A stretch of DNA of 64,000 bases from Fibrobacter sp. UWB16 (GCF_900215325.1 NZ_OCMS01000002.1:620001-684000); one strand, 5' to 3'; counted from the stretch's first letter, positions 42,153 to 51,088 are shown. Notes: generated by a model not told the origin, from the sequence alone. Program-made: numbers and translations.

Positions 42153-43373
42153 TTACATTTTTGTTCCTTTGACAATCTTATAGAGCGTTTCGAGCTCTTT
42201 CGCATTTAATATTTTCGGCACAGGGTAAAGCGGGTTCGCTTCCTTGCTTGCCGACTTCGCGAGTCTTGGAATGTCCTCGGTTTGGATAAATTCCAAGTGT
42301 TCTGGGATTTCCATAGATCGGTTCAGCTCGCGGATTTGCATAATGAAAACCTTGGATGCTTCATGGTTGTCGAGCTCTGCCGGGACGGCGCCGATGGCTT
42401 TTGCAAAGAATCCAAGGCGGGCTTCGCAGGATTCTCCGTAAAATTCCAGAACGTGCGGTAGAATTACGGCGTTTGCAAGTCCGTGTGGCGTGTGGTACAT
42501 GCCGCCTAAGCTATGGGCAATGGCGTGCACATAACCGACATAGGCGCGCGTAAAGGCAAATCCTGCGAGATATGCTGCTTTTTGCAGGTTTTCTCTTGCT
42601 TTGATGTTGTGCCCATCGCGATAAGCGTCTTGAATGTTTTCAATAATCAGTCGACCGGCGAGAATTGCGGCTTCGGCACTGCCATTGAAATTGCTGTAGC
42701 CAATGTAAGCTTCAATTGCATGCGTGAGCGCATCCATGCCTGTTGTCGCTGTAAGATTCGGAGGCAAGTCGAGCGTGATGTTGGCATCGAGAATCGCAAG
42801 GCTTGGAATCAAGACAAAATCGTTAATCGGATACTTCTCATGTGTCTGCGGATTAGAAATCACGGCGGCCACAGTCGCTTCGCTCCCTGTCCCCGCCGTC
42901 GTCGGGATGGCCACGAGATACGGGATCTTGCGAAGAACGCGGAGCGTCCCTCGCATAAAAGTAATTGGCGTCCAGCGCCTTGCAATGCGGATGCCTACGC
43001 CTTTTGCGCAGTCGATTGCAGAACCACCACCAAAGGCGACGAGCCCCTTGCATTTGTTTTTGCGATAAATGCGAGCCGCTTCGTTGATGTTGTCTATGGA
43101 CGGGTTGGGGATGGTCTTGTCGTAAATAGCGTAATGGATTCCTGCTTCATCCAAGTACTTCTTGATGTTTTGGAAATGCTCAGTCTTGGCCAGGAATTCG
43201 TCTGTAACGAGCAAAACTTTTTCGATGTCGTTTGCCTTGAGGTGCTTAGGGAGTTCTTTTAAGCTCCCTGCGCCGTGAATGAGCTGCGGCTCGCGCCATG
43301 GCATAAAGTGAACGCCGACAAAGAACGCTTTTTGGAAAGCGCGGCAGGCGAATCTGTAAAGGAAAGATGCCAT
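42153..43373 (-). CDS. iron-containing alcohol dehydrogenase
   Basis: The 406-residue protein has the family nucleotide motif VAFGGGSAIDCAKG, PTTAGTGSEAT, and metal ligands in ILDANI, DALTHAIEAY and HAIAHSLGGMYHTPHGLANAV. Such enzymes interconvert alcohols and aldehydes with NAD(P). AGGAGG lies 6 bases before the ATG. It follows the aldehyde dehydrogenase gene by about 10 bases, so the two are probably one transcript handling the same aldehyde. Substrate unknown. Confidence 0.92.
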   Translation of the reverse strand: MASFLYRFACRAFQKAFFVGVHFMPWREPQLIHGAGSLKELPKHLKANDIEKVLLVTDEFLAKTEHFQNIKKYLDEAGIHYAIYDKTIPNPSIDNINEAARIYRKNKCKGLVAFGGGSAIDCAKGVGIRIARRWTPITFMRGTLRVLRKIPYLVAIPTTAGTGSEATVAAVISNPQTHEKYPINDFVLIPSLAILDANITLDLPPNLTATTGMDALTHAIEAYIGYSNFNGSAEAAILAGRLIIENIQDAYRDGHNIKARENLQKAAYLAGFAFTRAYVGYVHAIAHSLGGMYHTPHGLANAVILPHVLEFYGESCEARLGFFAKAIGAVPAELDNHEASKVFIMQIRELNRSMEIPEHLEFIQTEDIPRLAKSASKEANPLYPVPKILNAKELETLYKIVKGTKM

Positions 43374-43383
43374 AAGTGACCTC

Positions 43384-44835
43384 CTACATCGACTTTAAAA
43401 AGCGTAATGCTTTTTCTGCAAAGTTTTGAATTTTGGAACGCAAACTGCCCGGAACAATTCCATAAGGCGGGTGGAAAAATGTCACTGCATCGAACCCTTT
43501 CTGTTCCATGATATTGCGCTCGTGGCTAAACGTCTTGAATCCGAAAAATCCGTGGTAATTGCCGGTACCGCTCATGCCCACACCGCCAAAGGGAACTTCA
43601 AGATTCTCGATTTGGATAATGGTGTTGTTCACGCAAGTGGAACCCGATGTGGTATGGCTCAGAACGTAATTGATATCGCGTTTGTTTGTACCGAAAATGT
43701 ACAGCGCAAGCGGTTTTGGGCGGCTTTGCACAAAAGCAATCGCTTCGTCAAGATTCTTGTAGGCGATAATCGGCATAATCGGTCCGAAAATTTCGGACTT
43801 CATGATTTCCATGTCGGGCGTGACGTTGGTAAGCACTGTAACTGGCGTGTAGCAATTTTCGATATCGCTCACTCCGCCGATGACTTGCTTAGCGCCTTTG
43901 GCAATTGCATCCTTGATGAGTGCGGCATGGCGCTCTGTGGCGCGCTTGTCGACGATGTGTACAAAGTCTTTGCATTCATGGCGCTTGGCTTCGGTATCGC
44001 CGAATCTGCGCTTGATATCTTCGGCAAATGCTGCTGCAAATTCCTGAACTTTGTCTTCAGGGCAAAGGGCGTAATCAGGTGCAATGCAGGTCTGCCCGCC
44101 ATTTAGCGTCTTGCCCCAGGCTATTTGCTTGATATGCTTCTTGACGTTAACGCCGGGGAGTAGAATCGTGGGCGACTTTCCGCCAAGTTCAAGCGTGATG
44201 CTCGCGTGGTGCTTGGCTGCCATTTCTGCAATGTGTGCGCCGACCTTCGGACTCCCTGTAAAGAATACATGGTCGAACGGAAGCTCTAGTAACTTGTCTC
44301 CAATTTCAGCTCCTTCGCCTTCAATCAGTGCAATTTCATTTTCAGGGAAAAGTCCATTAAACATTTTCACGAGAACTTCGCTTACGTGCGGCGTCTTGTG
44401 TGAAGGCTTCGCCATAATCACGTTGCCTGCCGCAATTGCTGAAATAATCGGGTTCACGAGTAGCAAGAACGGATAGTTCCACGGCGCAAAAATAAGCACG
44501 CGGCCTTTGGGCTCGTAGTGGAGGCGGCTCTTGGACGTGGGCAAAAAGAACACGCGACTTGCGCTTTTGTCCTTCATCCACTTTTTTAGGTGGCTGATGG
44601 TGTGGTCGATTTCTTCGATGGTTGGGAAAATTTCACTGAGCCAAGCTTCGAAACGGGGCTTGTGGAAGTCCTGCCAAACCGCTTCGTAAAACTCTTCTTG
44701 GTGCTTCACGACGGCTTCACGAAGCTTTTTCAGCTTCTGGATACGCTCCTTGGCGCTCGTCTGGGCTATTTTCCAGCGATTTTCCCCTTGAGCTTCAAAA
44801 ATATTTTTGATATCGATCCCATGTATTTCGTTCAT
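43384..44835 (-). CDS. aldehyde dehydrogenase, ALDH3-like
   Basis: The 483-residue protein has APWNYPF, ITLELGGKSPTILL (general base Glu), LNGGQTCIAPDY (nucleophile Cys) and EVPFGGVGMSG. Missing the long N-terminal part of most ALDHs and ending in a basic, hydrophobic tail (AEKALRFLKSM), it looks like class 3 enzymes that act on medium- and long-chain aldehydes at membranes. It is followed by the alcohol dehydrogenase. The ATG at 44835 has TATCTT 7 bases upstream and no Shine-Dalgarno. Confidence 0.92.
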   Translation of the reverse strand: MNEIHGIDIKNIFEAQGENRWKIAQTSAKERIQKLKKLREAVVKHQEEFYEAVWQDFHKPRFEAWLSEIFPTIEEIDHTISHLKKWMKDKSASRVFFLPTSKSRLHYEPKGRVLIFAPWNYPFLLLVNPIISAIAAGNVIMAKPSHKTPHVSEVLVKMFNGLFPENEIALIEGEGAEIGDKLLELPFDHVFFTGSPKVGAHIAEMAAKHHASITLELGGKSPTILLPGVNVKKHIKQIAWGKTLNGGQTCIAPDYALCPEDKVQEFAAAFAEDIKRRFGDTEAKRHECKDFVHIVDKRATERHAALIKDAIAKGAKQVIGGVSDIENCYTPVTVLTNVTPDMEIMKSEIFGPIMPIIAYKNLDEAIAFVQSRPKPLALYIFGTNKRDINYVLSHTTSGSTCVNNTIIQIENLEVPFGGVGMSGTGNYHGFFGFKTFSHERNIMEQKGFDAVTFFHPPYGIVPGSLRSKIQNFAEKALRFLKSM

Positions 44836-44842
44836 ACACAAT

Positions 44843-44848
44843 AAGATA
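44843..44848 (-). promoter_or_regulatory. -10-like hexamer, probable leaderless start of ALDH gene
   Basis: On the minus strand TATCTT, then ATTGTGT, then the ATG at 44835. Confidence 0.45.
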
Positions 44849-44936
44849 GAACAAATTGAGCAAAAACGGCGTTTTTGGTATTGAAAAACAAAGCTTTTTT
44901 AAAAATTATTCTGTTTCATCTATTCATGTATTTTTG

Positions 44937-44942
44937 TAAATT
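44937..44942 (+). promoter_or_regulatory. -10-like hexamer, probable leaderless start
   Basis: TAAATT is followed by 6 bases (GAAACT) and the ATG at 44949. No Shine-Dalgarno. Confidence 0.5.
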
Positions 44943-44948
44943 GAAACT

Positions 44949-45464
44949 ATGGGTTCCATAATTAAGTATAAAGGCAAAGCCCCGCAGGTGGGGCAGCGCG
45001 TATTTATCGCCGAAGGTGCATGCCTTGTGGGCGATGTGTGCATCGGCGATGATTCGTCTGTGTTTTACAATGCCGTGTTGCGTGCCGATTTGGCAGAAAT
45101 CAAGATTGGCAAGCGTACAAATATCCAGGATAATGTGAGTGTTCATGTTTCGACGGGTGTCGGCGTAAACATTGGAGACGAGGTGACTGTTGGTCACGGT
45201 GCTGTGCTCCATGGCTGTACGATTGAAGACAATGTTCTTGTGGGCATGGGTGCAATTATCATGGATGGAGCCCTTATCATGAAAAATTGCATTGTCGGTG
45301 CAGGCGCTCTTGTGACGGCTGGAAAAAATTTCCCCGAAAATTCTTTGATCGTGGGATCTCCGGCGCACATCGCTAGAACACTGACTGCAGACGAAATTAA
45401 AAACGTAAAGATTGGCGTAGAACACTACTTGGACGCAAAGGATGAACTTCTAAAAGATGTATAA
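44949..45464 (+). CDS. gamma-class carbonic anhydrase-like protein
   Basis: The 171-residue left-handed beta-helix protein has hexapeptide repeats and the three expected metal-binding His: NVSVHVSTG and VGHGAVLHGC. The family includes gamma-carbonic anhydrases, the YrdA/PaaY group and acyltransferase-like proteins; bicarbonate chemistry is plausible but not shown. It overlaps the next gene by 8 bases, beginning a run of five envelope genes. Confidence 0.9.
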   Translation: MGSIIKYKGKAPQVGQRVFIAEGACLVGDVCIGDDSSVFYNAVLRADLAEIKIGKRTNIQDNVSVHVSTGVGVNIGDEVTVGHGAVLHGCTIEDNVLVGMGAIIMDGALIMKNCIVGAGALVTAGKNFPENSLIVGSPAHIARTLTADEIKNVKIGVEHYLDAKDELLKDV

Positions 45465-46422
45465 GTTCTTTTTCCTAATAAATCCGGTGAGTGGAGGTGG
45501 ACAAGGTAAGGTCATCCATAAGTTTCTTCCTGAAATTATGGAGTCGATGGATTTTAAATCAGACGAGTGGAAGTCTGAATTTACGCGCAAGGAAGGAATG
45601 GATGAACAAATCCTGACGGCGCTTTCCTCGACAGAAACGCTTGTGGCAGTTGGCGGCGATGGAACGGTATCGTCGGTGCTTTCGATTATGCTTGAGTCCA
45701 GGTTTGCGGACAAGGTTCAGATCGGACTTATCCCGCTTGGTACTGGCAACGACCTGGCCCGCGTGCTTGGACTTTACAAGCCGTTTGTGGATAAGGGACT
45801 TCTATATCTGGTGCGTAGGCTCCTCATGGCGAAGTCTAGGCCGTTTGATATTTGGACCGTGAACGGCAAGTATGCGCTTGCAAACTATTTCTCGGCGGGT
45901 ATTGATGCGCGTATTGCGCACGATTTTAACCAGGACCGTGCAACAGGCGTTATTTCTTCGAATTCCGTAGTTGCAAATAAATTGCATTACGTTAAGCGAT
46001 TCTTTGCCGATAGGGCGTATTACTTGAAGCGTGGTCGGATTTCCATGAAAGTGCAAAATTCAGATCATGAGGAATGTGTTGATTTGACGGGCCACAAGAC
46101 CGTCATTGTCGGGAATATCCCGAGCTTTGCCAGTGGCGCCAACCCGTTCTTTAAATCCAACATGGCTGATGGCTATTTGGAAGTGGTCTGCGTGCCGAAT
46201 ATGCTGAACTTTTTGCTTGCGATTGCGGTTGGAAACATTCCGGTCGTTGGCTATATCATGAAAAAGTATTTGCTCAAGTCGCATAAGGTGCGTTCTCTGC
46301 AACTTGATCTTGCAGATGACGAATACATCCAGCTGGATGGTGAAGACTTGAGTGGTAAAGTGGGCGAACATGTTACCATCGCTTTTGCAAGCCAGGTGCG
46401 CATGCTCACGTTAGAGGAATGA
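45457..46422 (+). CDS. diacylglycerol kinase-family lipid kinase
   Basis: The 321-residue protein has FLINPVSGGGQG, VAVGGDGTVSSVLS and LGTGNDLARVLG, the signatures of the DAGK catalytic fold shared with YegS and eukaryotic lipid kinases. It may phosphorylate diacylglycerol or a related lipid during envelope turnover. Start and stop both overlap neighbours (8 bases with the gene before, ATGA with lpxD), so it is translated as part of the lipid operon. Confidence 0.9.
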   Translation: MYKFFFLINPVSGGGQGKVIHKFLPEIMESMDFKSDEWKSEFTRKEGMDEQILTALSSTETLVAVGGDGTVSSVLSIMLESRFADKVQIGLIPLGTGNDLARVLGLYKPFVDKGLLYLVRRLLMAKSRPFDIWTVNGKYALANYFSAGIDARIAHDFNQDRATGVISSNSVVANKLHYVKRFFADRAYYLKRGRISMKVQNSDHEECVDLTGHKTVIVGNIPSFASGANPFFKSNMADGYLEVVCVPNMLNFLLAIAVGNIPVVGYIMKKYLLKSHKVRSLQLDLADDEYIQLDGEDLSGKVGEHVTIAFASQVRMLTLEE

Positions 46423-47441
46423 TGTTTTCGGTTTCTTTATCTGAAATTCTTGAAACGATGAATCTTAAAATGCCTTCGAACGAGGGCGTTTTAAATTTTG
46501 AACTGACTGGATTTTCTTCGCTGGATCAGGCGGGAATGCACGATGTCTCGTTCTGGACTGGCGATGCCAAAACAGAAACGGGGCTTGCAGGGAATGCCGG
46601 TGGCGTGAGCGCAAGTGCTTTTGCGGGCGTTACGGCTGGACTCCTCTTTGTACCGAGTTTGTACGAAAAATATTGCGTGGATGGTCACTCGGAACTTTTG
46701 CCGAATGTGCATTTTGTATGCCCGGTTGAAAGTCCGTACCATGCGATGGTGACGTTCATGAAGGAATTTGTGGAACGTCGAGAAGTTTTTGAAGAAACGA
46801 AAATTGCAGCTTCTGCACAAGTTCATGCTTCGGCGGTTGTCGAGGGCGTGGTGGGCGAGAATGCTGTTATCGGCCCGAATTGCGTAGTGATGAAAGGCGC
46901 TACGATTGGCGCAGGCTCGATTCTTGAAGCGAGTGTGACTGTTTACCCGCGTGTGACGATTGGCGAAGATTGCGTGTTCCAGGCGGGCGTTGTCGTGGGT
47001 CCTCGTGGTTTTGGATTTTATGAGTACGAAGGCAAACGTCGTATGGTGCCGCATTTGGCGGGAGTCCACATTGGGAACCGCTGTAGCTTTAGCGCTAATG
47101 ATGTGGTCGCTGCAGGCTTTGTTTCTCCGACGGTGATTGGCGATGATTGCCATTTCGATACGTTCGTGCAAGTGGCGCATAACTGCCGTCTTGGGAACAA
47201 CATCATGATGGCGTCGCAGTCTGGCGTGGCGGGCTCCGTGATTATGGAAGATGACGTGGAATTCGCTGGTGGTGTGCAGTCGGCGGGGCATTTGACGATT
47301 GGTAAGGGTGTGAAAGTCGCAGCCAAGGCGGGCGTGACCAAGAGCCTCAAGGCGGGCAAGGTTTACGCGGGCTACCCGGCCGAAGAAATTGACGTTTGGC
47401 GCCGCTCCGTCGTGAAACTCCGAATGATGGGCAAGAAATAA
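46419..47441 (+). CDS. lpxD: UDP-3-O-acylglucosamine N-acyltransferase LpxD
   Basis: The 340-residue protein has an N-terminal uridine-binding-type domain (about 1-100) and a left-handed beta-helix with many hexapeptide repeats. FVQVAHNCRLGNNIMMASQSGVAGS contains the catalytic-His region in pieces VAHNC and SQSGVAGS. LpxD adds the second acyl chain in lipid A synthesis. It precedes lpxC and fabZ, the common lipid A order. A Gly/Ala/Thr-rich insertion occurs before residue 80. Confidence 0.95.
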   Translation: MMFSVSLSEILETMNLKMPSNEGVLNFELTGFSSLDQAGMHDVSFWTGDAKTETGLAGNAGGVSASAFAGVTAGLLFVPSLYEKYCVDGHSELLPNVHFVCPVESPYHAMVTFMKEFVERREVFEETKIAASAQVHASAVVEGVVGENAVIGPNCVVMKGATIGAGSILEASVTVYPRVTIGEDCVFQAGVVVGPRGFGFYEYEGKRRMVPHLAGVHIGNRCSFSANDVVAAGFVSPTVIGDDCHFDTFVQVAHNCRLGNNIMMASQSGVAGSVIMEDDVEFAGGVQSAGHLTIGKGVKVAAKAGVTKSLKAGKVYAGYPAEEIDVWRRSVVKLRMMGKK

Positions 47442-47464
47442 TTTTATAAATTCCCGTTATCTAA

Positions 47465-48397
47465 ATGAAAAAAGATTCTCGTAAAAGCCCGCGTGAGTGG
47501 GAATTTAGTTCTGCGTCTTTGTCTTATGGCAAGGCGAACGTAAAAATTGAGGTCCAGGAGTACAATCCGCAACTGGAGCCTCGCGTTGAATGGCGCGTGG
47601 GCGGTCGTTCTTTTTACAGTACCGATTGCGCAAAGTGCTTCACGGATTTGAAGTTTAGCGTGGCCCGTACCGCAATTTACGAATTGGGCGAAGGCGCTCA
47701 AGCATTGACTCTTGCGTCCCCGGAACACCTTGCACCAGTATTCTTGATGTGGCCGTCTCGCCGCTTTGTGGTCGATGTCGCCTGCAACGAAGAAAGTGAA
47801 AAAGGGTGTGTTGCTGAAGTCCCGCTGATGGACGGCAGTGCGCTTCCGTTCTTTAGCGAATTTCGCAGAAATGTGGGTGCGCCCGAAGAACTCGCTTTTT
47901 ACGATGTTCCCGTGCATACTTCGTGGGACTTGTTCCGCACGGATGTCGCTGATGATGCTCAAGCTCAAAAGCCTTACGGTTCCGTGAAAATCATGCCGAG
48001 CGAAGCGTTCGAAGTGGAATACATCCTGGAACGAAACGAAAACGGTCGCGTCTTTAAGTCGGCGGCGAATGTTTCCATTTACTCGGCAGAAGACTTGTAC
48101 AATGTCTTTGCGGCGAGAACTTTCATTTTAAAAAACGAATTTGACGAAGCCCGCAAGGCAGGTTTGCTTGGCGGGGTGGATGAATCCTGTGGGCTCTTGC
48201 TTGACAATTCTCCGGAGGCTGTAGCCCCCGTGTTTAGAGTTGCCGATGAACCCGCTCGTCATAAAATCCTCGACCTGTTGGGAGACCTTTGCTTTGCAAA
48301 GCCCGCACTCCCGAAAGTTCGTCTGGAAATCATCAACGGTGGTCACTTGAGCCACAGAACAATCTTAGAAAAGGTGTTGCCCTATGCTTTACAATGA
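47465..48397 (+). CDS. lpxC: divergent UDP-3-O-acyl-N-acetylglucosamine deacetylase LpxC
   Basis: The 310-residue protein is a diverged LpxC, the zinc enzyme of committed lipid A synthesis. Landmarks remain: SPEHLAPVFL (Glu and first His), DGSALPF, FAARTFILKNEFDEARKAGL, RHKILDLLGDL (His and Asp ligands) and NGGHLSHRTIL (catalytic His). The usual N-terminal GxGLHSG motif is missing and the strand-loop around SLDNA reads GGVDESCGLLL. Genomic position between lpxD and fabZ supports the call. The start codon has no clear Shine-Dalgarno. Confidence 0.88.
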   Translation: MKKDSRKSPREWEFSSASLSYGKANVKIEVQEYNPQLEPRVEWRVGGRSFYSTDCAKCFTDLKFSVARTAIYELGEGAQALTLASPEHLAPVFLMWPSRRFVVDVACNEESEKGCVAEVPLMDGSALPFFSEFRRNVGAPEELAFYDVPVHTSWDLFRTDVADDAQAQKPYGSVKIMPSEAFEVEYILERNENGRVFKSAANVSIYSAEDLYNVFAARTFILKNEFDEARKAGLLGGVDESCGLLLDNSPEAVAPVFRVADEPARHKILDLLGDLCFAKPALPKVRLEIINGGHLSHRTILEKVLPYALQ

Positions 48398-48821
48398 AGA
48401 ACAAGTACATGCCCTCCTCCCTCAGAAGGCTCCGTTTGCTTTCGTGGACGAAATTCAGGAAATCACCGAAGGTGACCAGCCGTCTATCGTTGCTGTTTGG
48501 CACGTGACGGGCAAGGAAAAGTTCTTTGACGGTCATTTCCCGAACAATCCGGTGCTCCCGGGCGTGATTCAGATCGAATCCATGGCTCAGGCCGCAACGC
48601 TCTTGACGATGATCGCGAAGAAGGCCGATGTCGAAGGCAAGCGCCCGGCATTCATGGGTGTCGAAAACTGCCGCTTCCGCGCTCCGGTGATCCCGCCGCA
48701 GGACTTGACGCTCAAGGCTACGCTCGTGATGGCTCGCCATGGCATTTACAAGTACACTGGCGAAATCTGGCAGGGCGAAACGCTTATCTGCAACGCCTCC
48801 TTTAGCGCTGCAATGGTCTAA
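48384..48821 (+). CDS. fabZ: 3-hydroxyacyl-ACP dehydratase FabZ
   Basis: The 145-residue hotdog protein has LPQKAPFAFVDEI and FFDGHFPNNPVLPGV, with the catalytic His, followed by IESMAQAA with the Glu. It dehydrates 3-hydroxyacyl-ACP in fatty-acid synthesis, the same precursor pool used by lipid A enzymes. It overlaps the 3' end of lpxC by 14 bases. Confidence 0.94.
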   Translation: MLYNEEQVHALLPQKAPFAFVDEIQEITEGDQPSIVAVWHVTGKEKFFDGHFPNNPVLPGVIQIESMAQAATLLTMIAKKADVEGKRPAFMGVENCRFRAPVIPPQDLTLKATLVMARHGIYKYTGEIWQGETLICNASFSAAMV

Positions 48822-48834
48822 TTAAGGCTGTGTT

Positions 48835-49743
48835 ATGACGCGAGCTGACGATAAATTGAACGTGTTGATTTTAGCGGCTGGGCTTGGCACAAGGCTGAGA
48901 CCTTTGACGTCGGAAATCCCGAAGCCGTTGGTTCGCGTTTATGACAGGAGCATTCTCGAAATCCAGATGGAGCGGGCGAAGTCGCTTGGCGATGTTCGCT
49001 TGCACGCGAATGCGCATTACCTGGCCGACCAGATTGTAAGCGAAGGAAAGCGCCTTGGCTTTGAAAAAGTCTGGGTCGAAACGCCTGAAATCCTCGGAAC
49101 GGCAGGCCCGTTGCGCCGGATTTATGCGGCGGGGTATCGCGGAGGCCTCTTGATTATGAATGGCGACGCGTACTGCAATTTTGACTTGGGTGCGTTTGTG
49201 CGGAATGCACAAGCTGCGTACGAAGCGGGGAAGGCTGATGGCTCAAACCGCTGTGAGGCTGCTCTTTTGGCGGTCGATTTCCCGAAGGTGAACACGTTCC
49301 GCGTAGGGGCTGATGGTTGCCTTGCGGGCGTTGCCGGACGTTTCGGTGCAGATACAGGAACTGCAGCGACATTCTCCGGAATCTCGTGGTACAGCGATGA
49401 AGCTTTGTCTCGGATTCGTGACGGCGAATTTGATATCCGTGAATTCTGGAAACAGGAAATTGCGGCTGGCCGTGCGCCGTTTGTCGATATGTCGCAGTTG
49501 CATGCTACTTGGATTGACATGGGTTCGCCTGAAGGTCTCATGGCTGCTGTGGAAGCGCGTTTGGTGGAATGTGGCCGCGACAAGAATGAAGCGGTTGTGG
49601 AACCCGGCGTTGTCATTCCTGACGGTGTGAAAATTGCTCATTCTGTGATTTTTAAAGGTGCCGAAATTCAACCCGGCGAGACCATCGAAAACGAGATCCG
49701 TGGAAAAGGATTTAAGTGGGTAGTCAGTGAGGCGTCATCCTGA
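48835..49743 (+). CDS. sugar-phosphate nucleotidyltransferase
   Basis: The 302-residue protein opens with LNVLILAAGLGTRLRPLTSE and IPKPLV, the Rossmann-type pyrophosphorylase motif, then LGTAGPLRRI and LLIMNGDAY. The C-terminal part looks like a short beta-helix tail. It should activate a sugar-1-phosphate with an NTP for envelope polysaccharide; which sugar is unclear (mannose- or glucose-type). Its last codons (TCA TCC TGA) lie inside an intergenic repeat unit. Confidence 0.88.
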   Translation: MTRADDKLNVLILAAGLGTRLRPLTSEIPKPLVRVYDRSILEIQMERAKSLGDVRLHANAHYLADQIVSEGKRLGFEKVWVETPEILGTAGPLRRIYAAGYRGGLLIMNGDAYCNFDLGAFVRNAQAAYEAGKADGSNRCEAALLAVDFPKVNTFRVGADGCLAGVAGRFGADTGTAATFSGISWYSDEALSRIRDGEFDIREFWKQEIAAGRAPFVDMSQLHATWIDMGSPEGLMAAVEARLVECGRDKNEAVVEPGVVIPDGVKIAHSVIFKGAEIQPGETIENEIRGKGFKWVVSEASS

Positions 49744-49771
49744 ACAAGCGTAGCGCAGTGAAGGATTCAGG
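49734..49771 (+). repeat. intergenic repeat overlapping a gene end
   Basis: GTCATCCTGAACAAGCGTAG begins a copy of the common repeat; the unit supplies the final Ser-Ser and the stop of the nucleotidyltransferase gene. Confidence 0.6.
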
Positions 49772-49795
49772 AAGATCTTTTAAGAGTTTTTGATT

Positions 49796-50587
49796 ATGCG
49801 TAAATTTAGAGTTGTTTTAGTAGAACCGGAACACCCGCACAATGTGGGTTTTGTCGCACGAGCCATGCATTGCTATGCATTGCCGGAACTTTATATTGTC
49901 TATCCGAAGCGCGACAAAGTCTTGGACAAATCTTACCATACGGCCGCCAATAGCCATGATATTCTGGATAACGCAAAAGTAGTCCACAAGTTTGAAGATG
50001 CCATTGGCGATTGCTCTTGCGCTGTCGCTTACAGCCGCCGTATTTTTGCAAGTTCTATCAAGCATACGATGGTGCAGAACTTGTCTGATATGCTTCCCGA
50101 AGACGGAACGATTGCTCTCGTGTTCGGTCGTGAATCTTGTGGGCTTGCGCTTGAAGAAGTGAACGCTTGCACGTACCAGTGCGAAATTCCGGTGCCGGGA
50201 CTCATGAGCTTGAATCTTGGACAAGCGGTCTCGATTAGCTTGTATGAACTTTGCCGTTCCGGGGCACTCGCCAACGGCGAGGGCCGCGCGAAGCGCACAA
50301 CGCGAGGCGTTGCCGAAACGGGTCCTGCAACTATTCAGCAGATTGACGGCTTCAAGAAGTTCCTCGACCGCTATCTCACGGGCCAGTATCACGATCAGGC
50401 ATGGCGCGATAGCTTCCTTAACACGCTCTTGCAGCGCTTGCACCCGACACGTAACGAACTCTCAGCTTTGTTCGGTTTGCTCCGCAATTTGGCTGGCAAG
50501 CCCGCTCGCTTAGAGCACGCCGCTGAAAAAGAAGCAAAAAAAGCAGCACAAGAAGCCGCTCAAAAATCGTCTGAAAAATCGGAATAA
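49796..50587 (+). CDS. TrmJ-like SpoU-family RNA methyltransferase
   Basis: The 263-residue SPOUT-class protein has VLVEPEHPHNVGFVARAM at the N-terminus, VFGRESCGLALEEV and MSLNLGQAVSISLYEL, motifs 1-3 of 2'-O-ribose methyltransferases, closest to TrmJ (tRNA position 32). A Lys/Ala/Glu-rich tail follows (about 230-263). The ATG at 49796 lies just past the repeat and has a weak site. Confidence 0.88.
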   Translation: MRKFRVVLVEPEHPHNVGFVARAMHCYALPELYIVYPKRDKVLDKSYHTAANSHDILDNAKVVHKFEDAIGDCSCAVAYSRRIFASSIKHTMVQNLSDMLPEDGTIALVFGRESCGLALEEVNACTYQCEIPVPGLMSLNLGQAVSISLYELCRSGALANGEGRAKRTTRGVAETGPATIQQIDGFKKFLDRYLTGQYHDQAWRDSFLNTLLQRLHPTRNELSALFGLLRNLAGKPARLEHAAEKEAKKAAQEAAQKSSEKSE

Positions 50588-50615
50588 GTGTTCTGAATTT
50601 TTTAGAGAATCTTTT

Positions 50616-50646
50616 GCCATCTTGGAATTGTTCCGGGATGGTTTTT
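50616..50646 (+). terminator. intrinsic terminator of TrmJ-like gene
   Basis: CCATC and TTGGAA pair with TTCC and GGATGG to form an interrupted stem, followed by TTTTTA. It overlaps the 3' end of the convergent ketoisomerase gene by 2 bases. Confidence 0.75.
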
Positions 50647-51076
50647 AGTCTTTATGCTCTAAACTTTCGCGTTTGAAATCTTCATACTCGTAAATGTAAT
50701 CGGATTCGTCGTAATGCTCGGAGGCGAGCACCATGCAGACAGCGCCCGAGGAAAAATTCTCGATTTCGCGCCAGTGCATTGTCGGGATGTAAAGGCCGTG
50801 ATAGGAACGGTTCAGGGAATATTTGGAACGCGTCTTGCCATCGTCCAGAATCACGTCGAAGCTGCCGCTAGCAGCAATGATCAACTGACGGAGCTTGCGA
50901 TGGGCATGGCCCCCGCGGGTTGTTCCGCCCGGGACGTCGTACAGGTAGTACACGCGCTTGATATCAAACGGGATGAGTTCGCCGCCTTCGACAACGCTCA
51001 AGTTGCCTCGCTGGTCGTGAGCGATAGGGATATCAATTAAACGCGGTTCTTTAAGCTGTTCTTCGTTCCATTCCAT
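50645..51076 (-). CDS. FdtA/QdtA-like sugar 3,4-ketoisomerase
   Basis: The 143-residue cupin has RGNLSVVEGGELIPF, RVYYLYDVPGGTTRGGHAHR and WREIENFSSGAVCMVLAS, the pattern of dTDP-6-deoxy-hexose 3,4-ketoisomerases (FdtA, QdtA) and WxcM-like proteins. These act on dTDP-sugars for surface glycan. It lies near the lipid A and nucleotidyltransferase genes, which fits. TATATT is 6 bases before the ATG; AAAGG also lies in that gap. Confidence 0.85.
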   Translation of the reverse strand: MEWNEEQLKEPRLIDIPIAHDQRGNLSVVEGGELIPFDIKRVYYLYDVPGGTTRGGHAHRKLRQLIIAASGSFDVILDDGKTRSKYSLNRSYHGLYIPTMHWREIENFSSGAVCMVLASEHYDESDYIYEYEDFKRESLEHKD

Positions 51077-51082
51077 GCCTTT

Positions 51083-51088
51083 AATATA
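51083..51088 (-). promoter_or_regulatory. -10-like hexamer before sugar ketoisomerase
   Basis: On the minus strand TATATT is followed by AAAGGC and the ATG at 51076, a 6-base gap that could also contain a weak ribosome-binding site. Confidence 0.45.
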
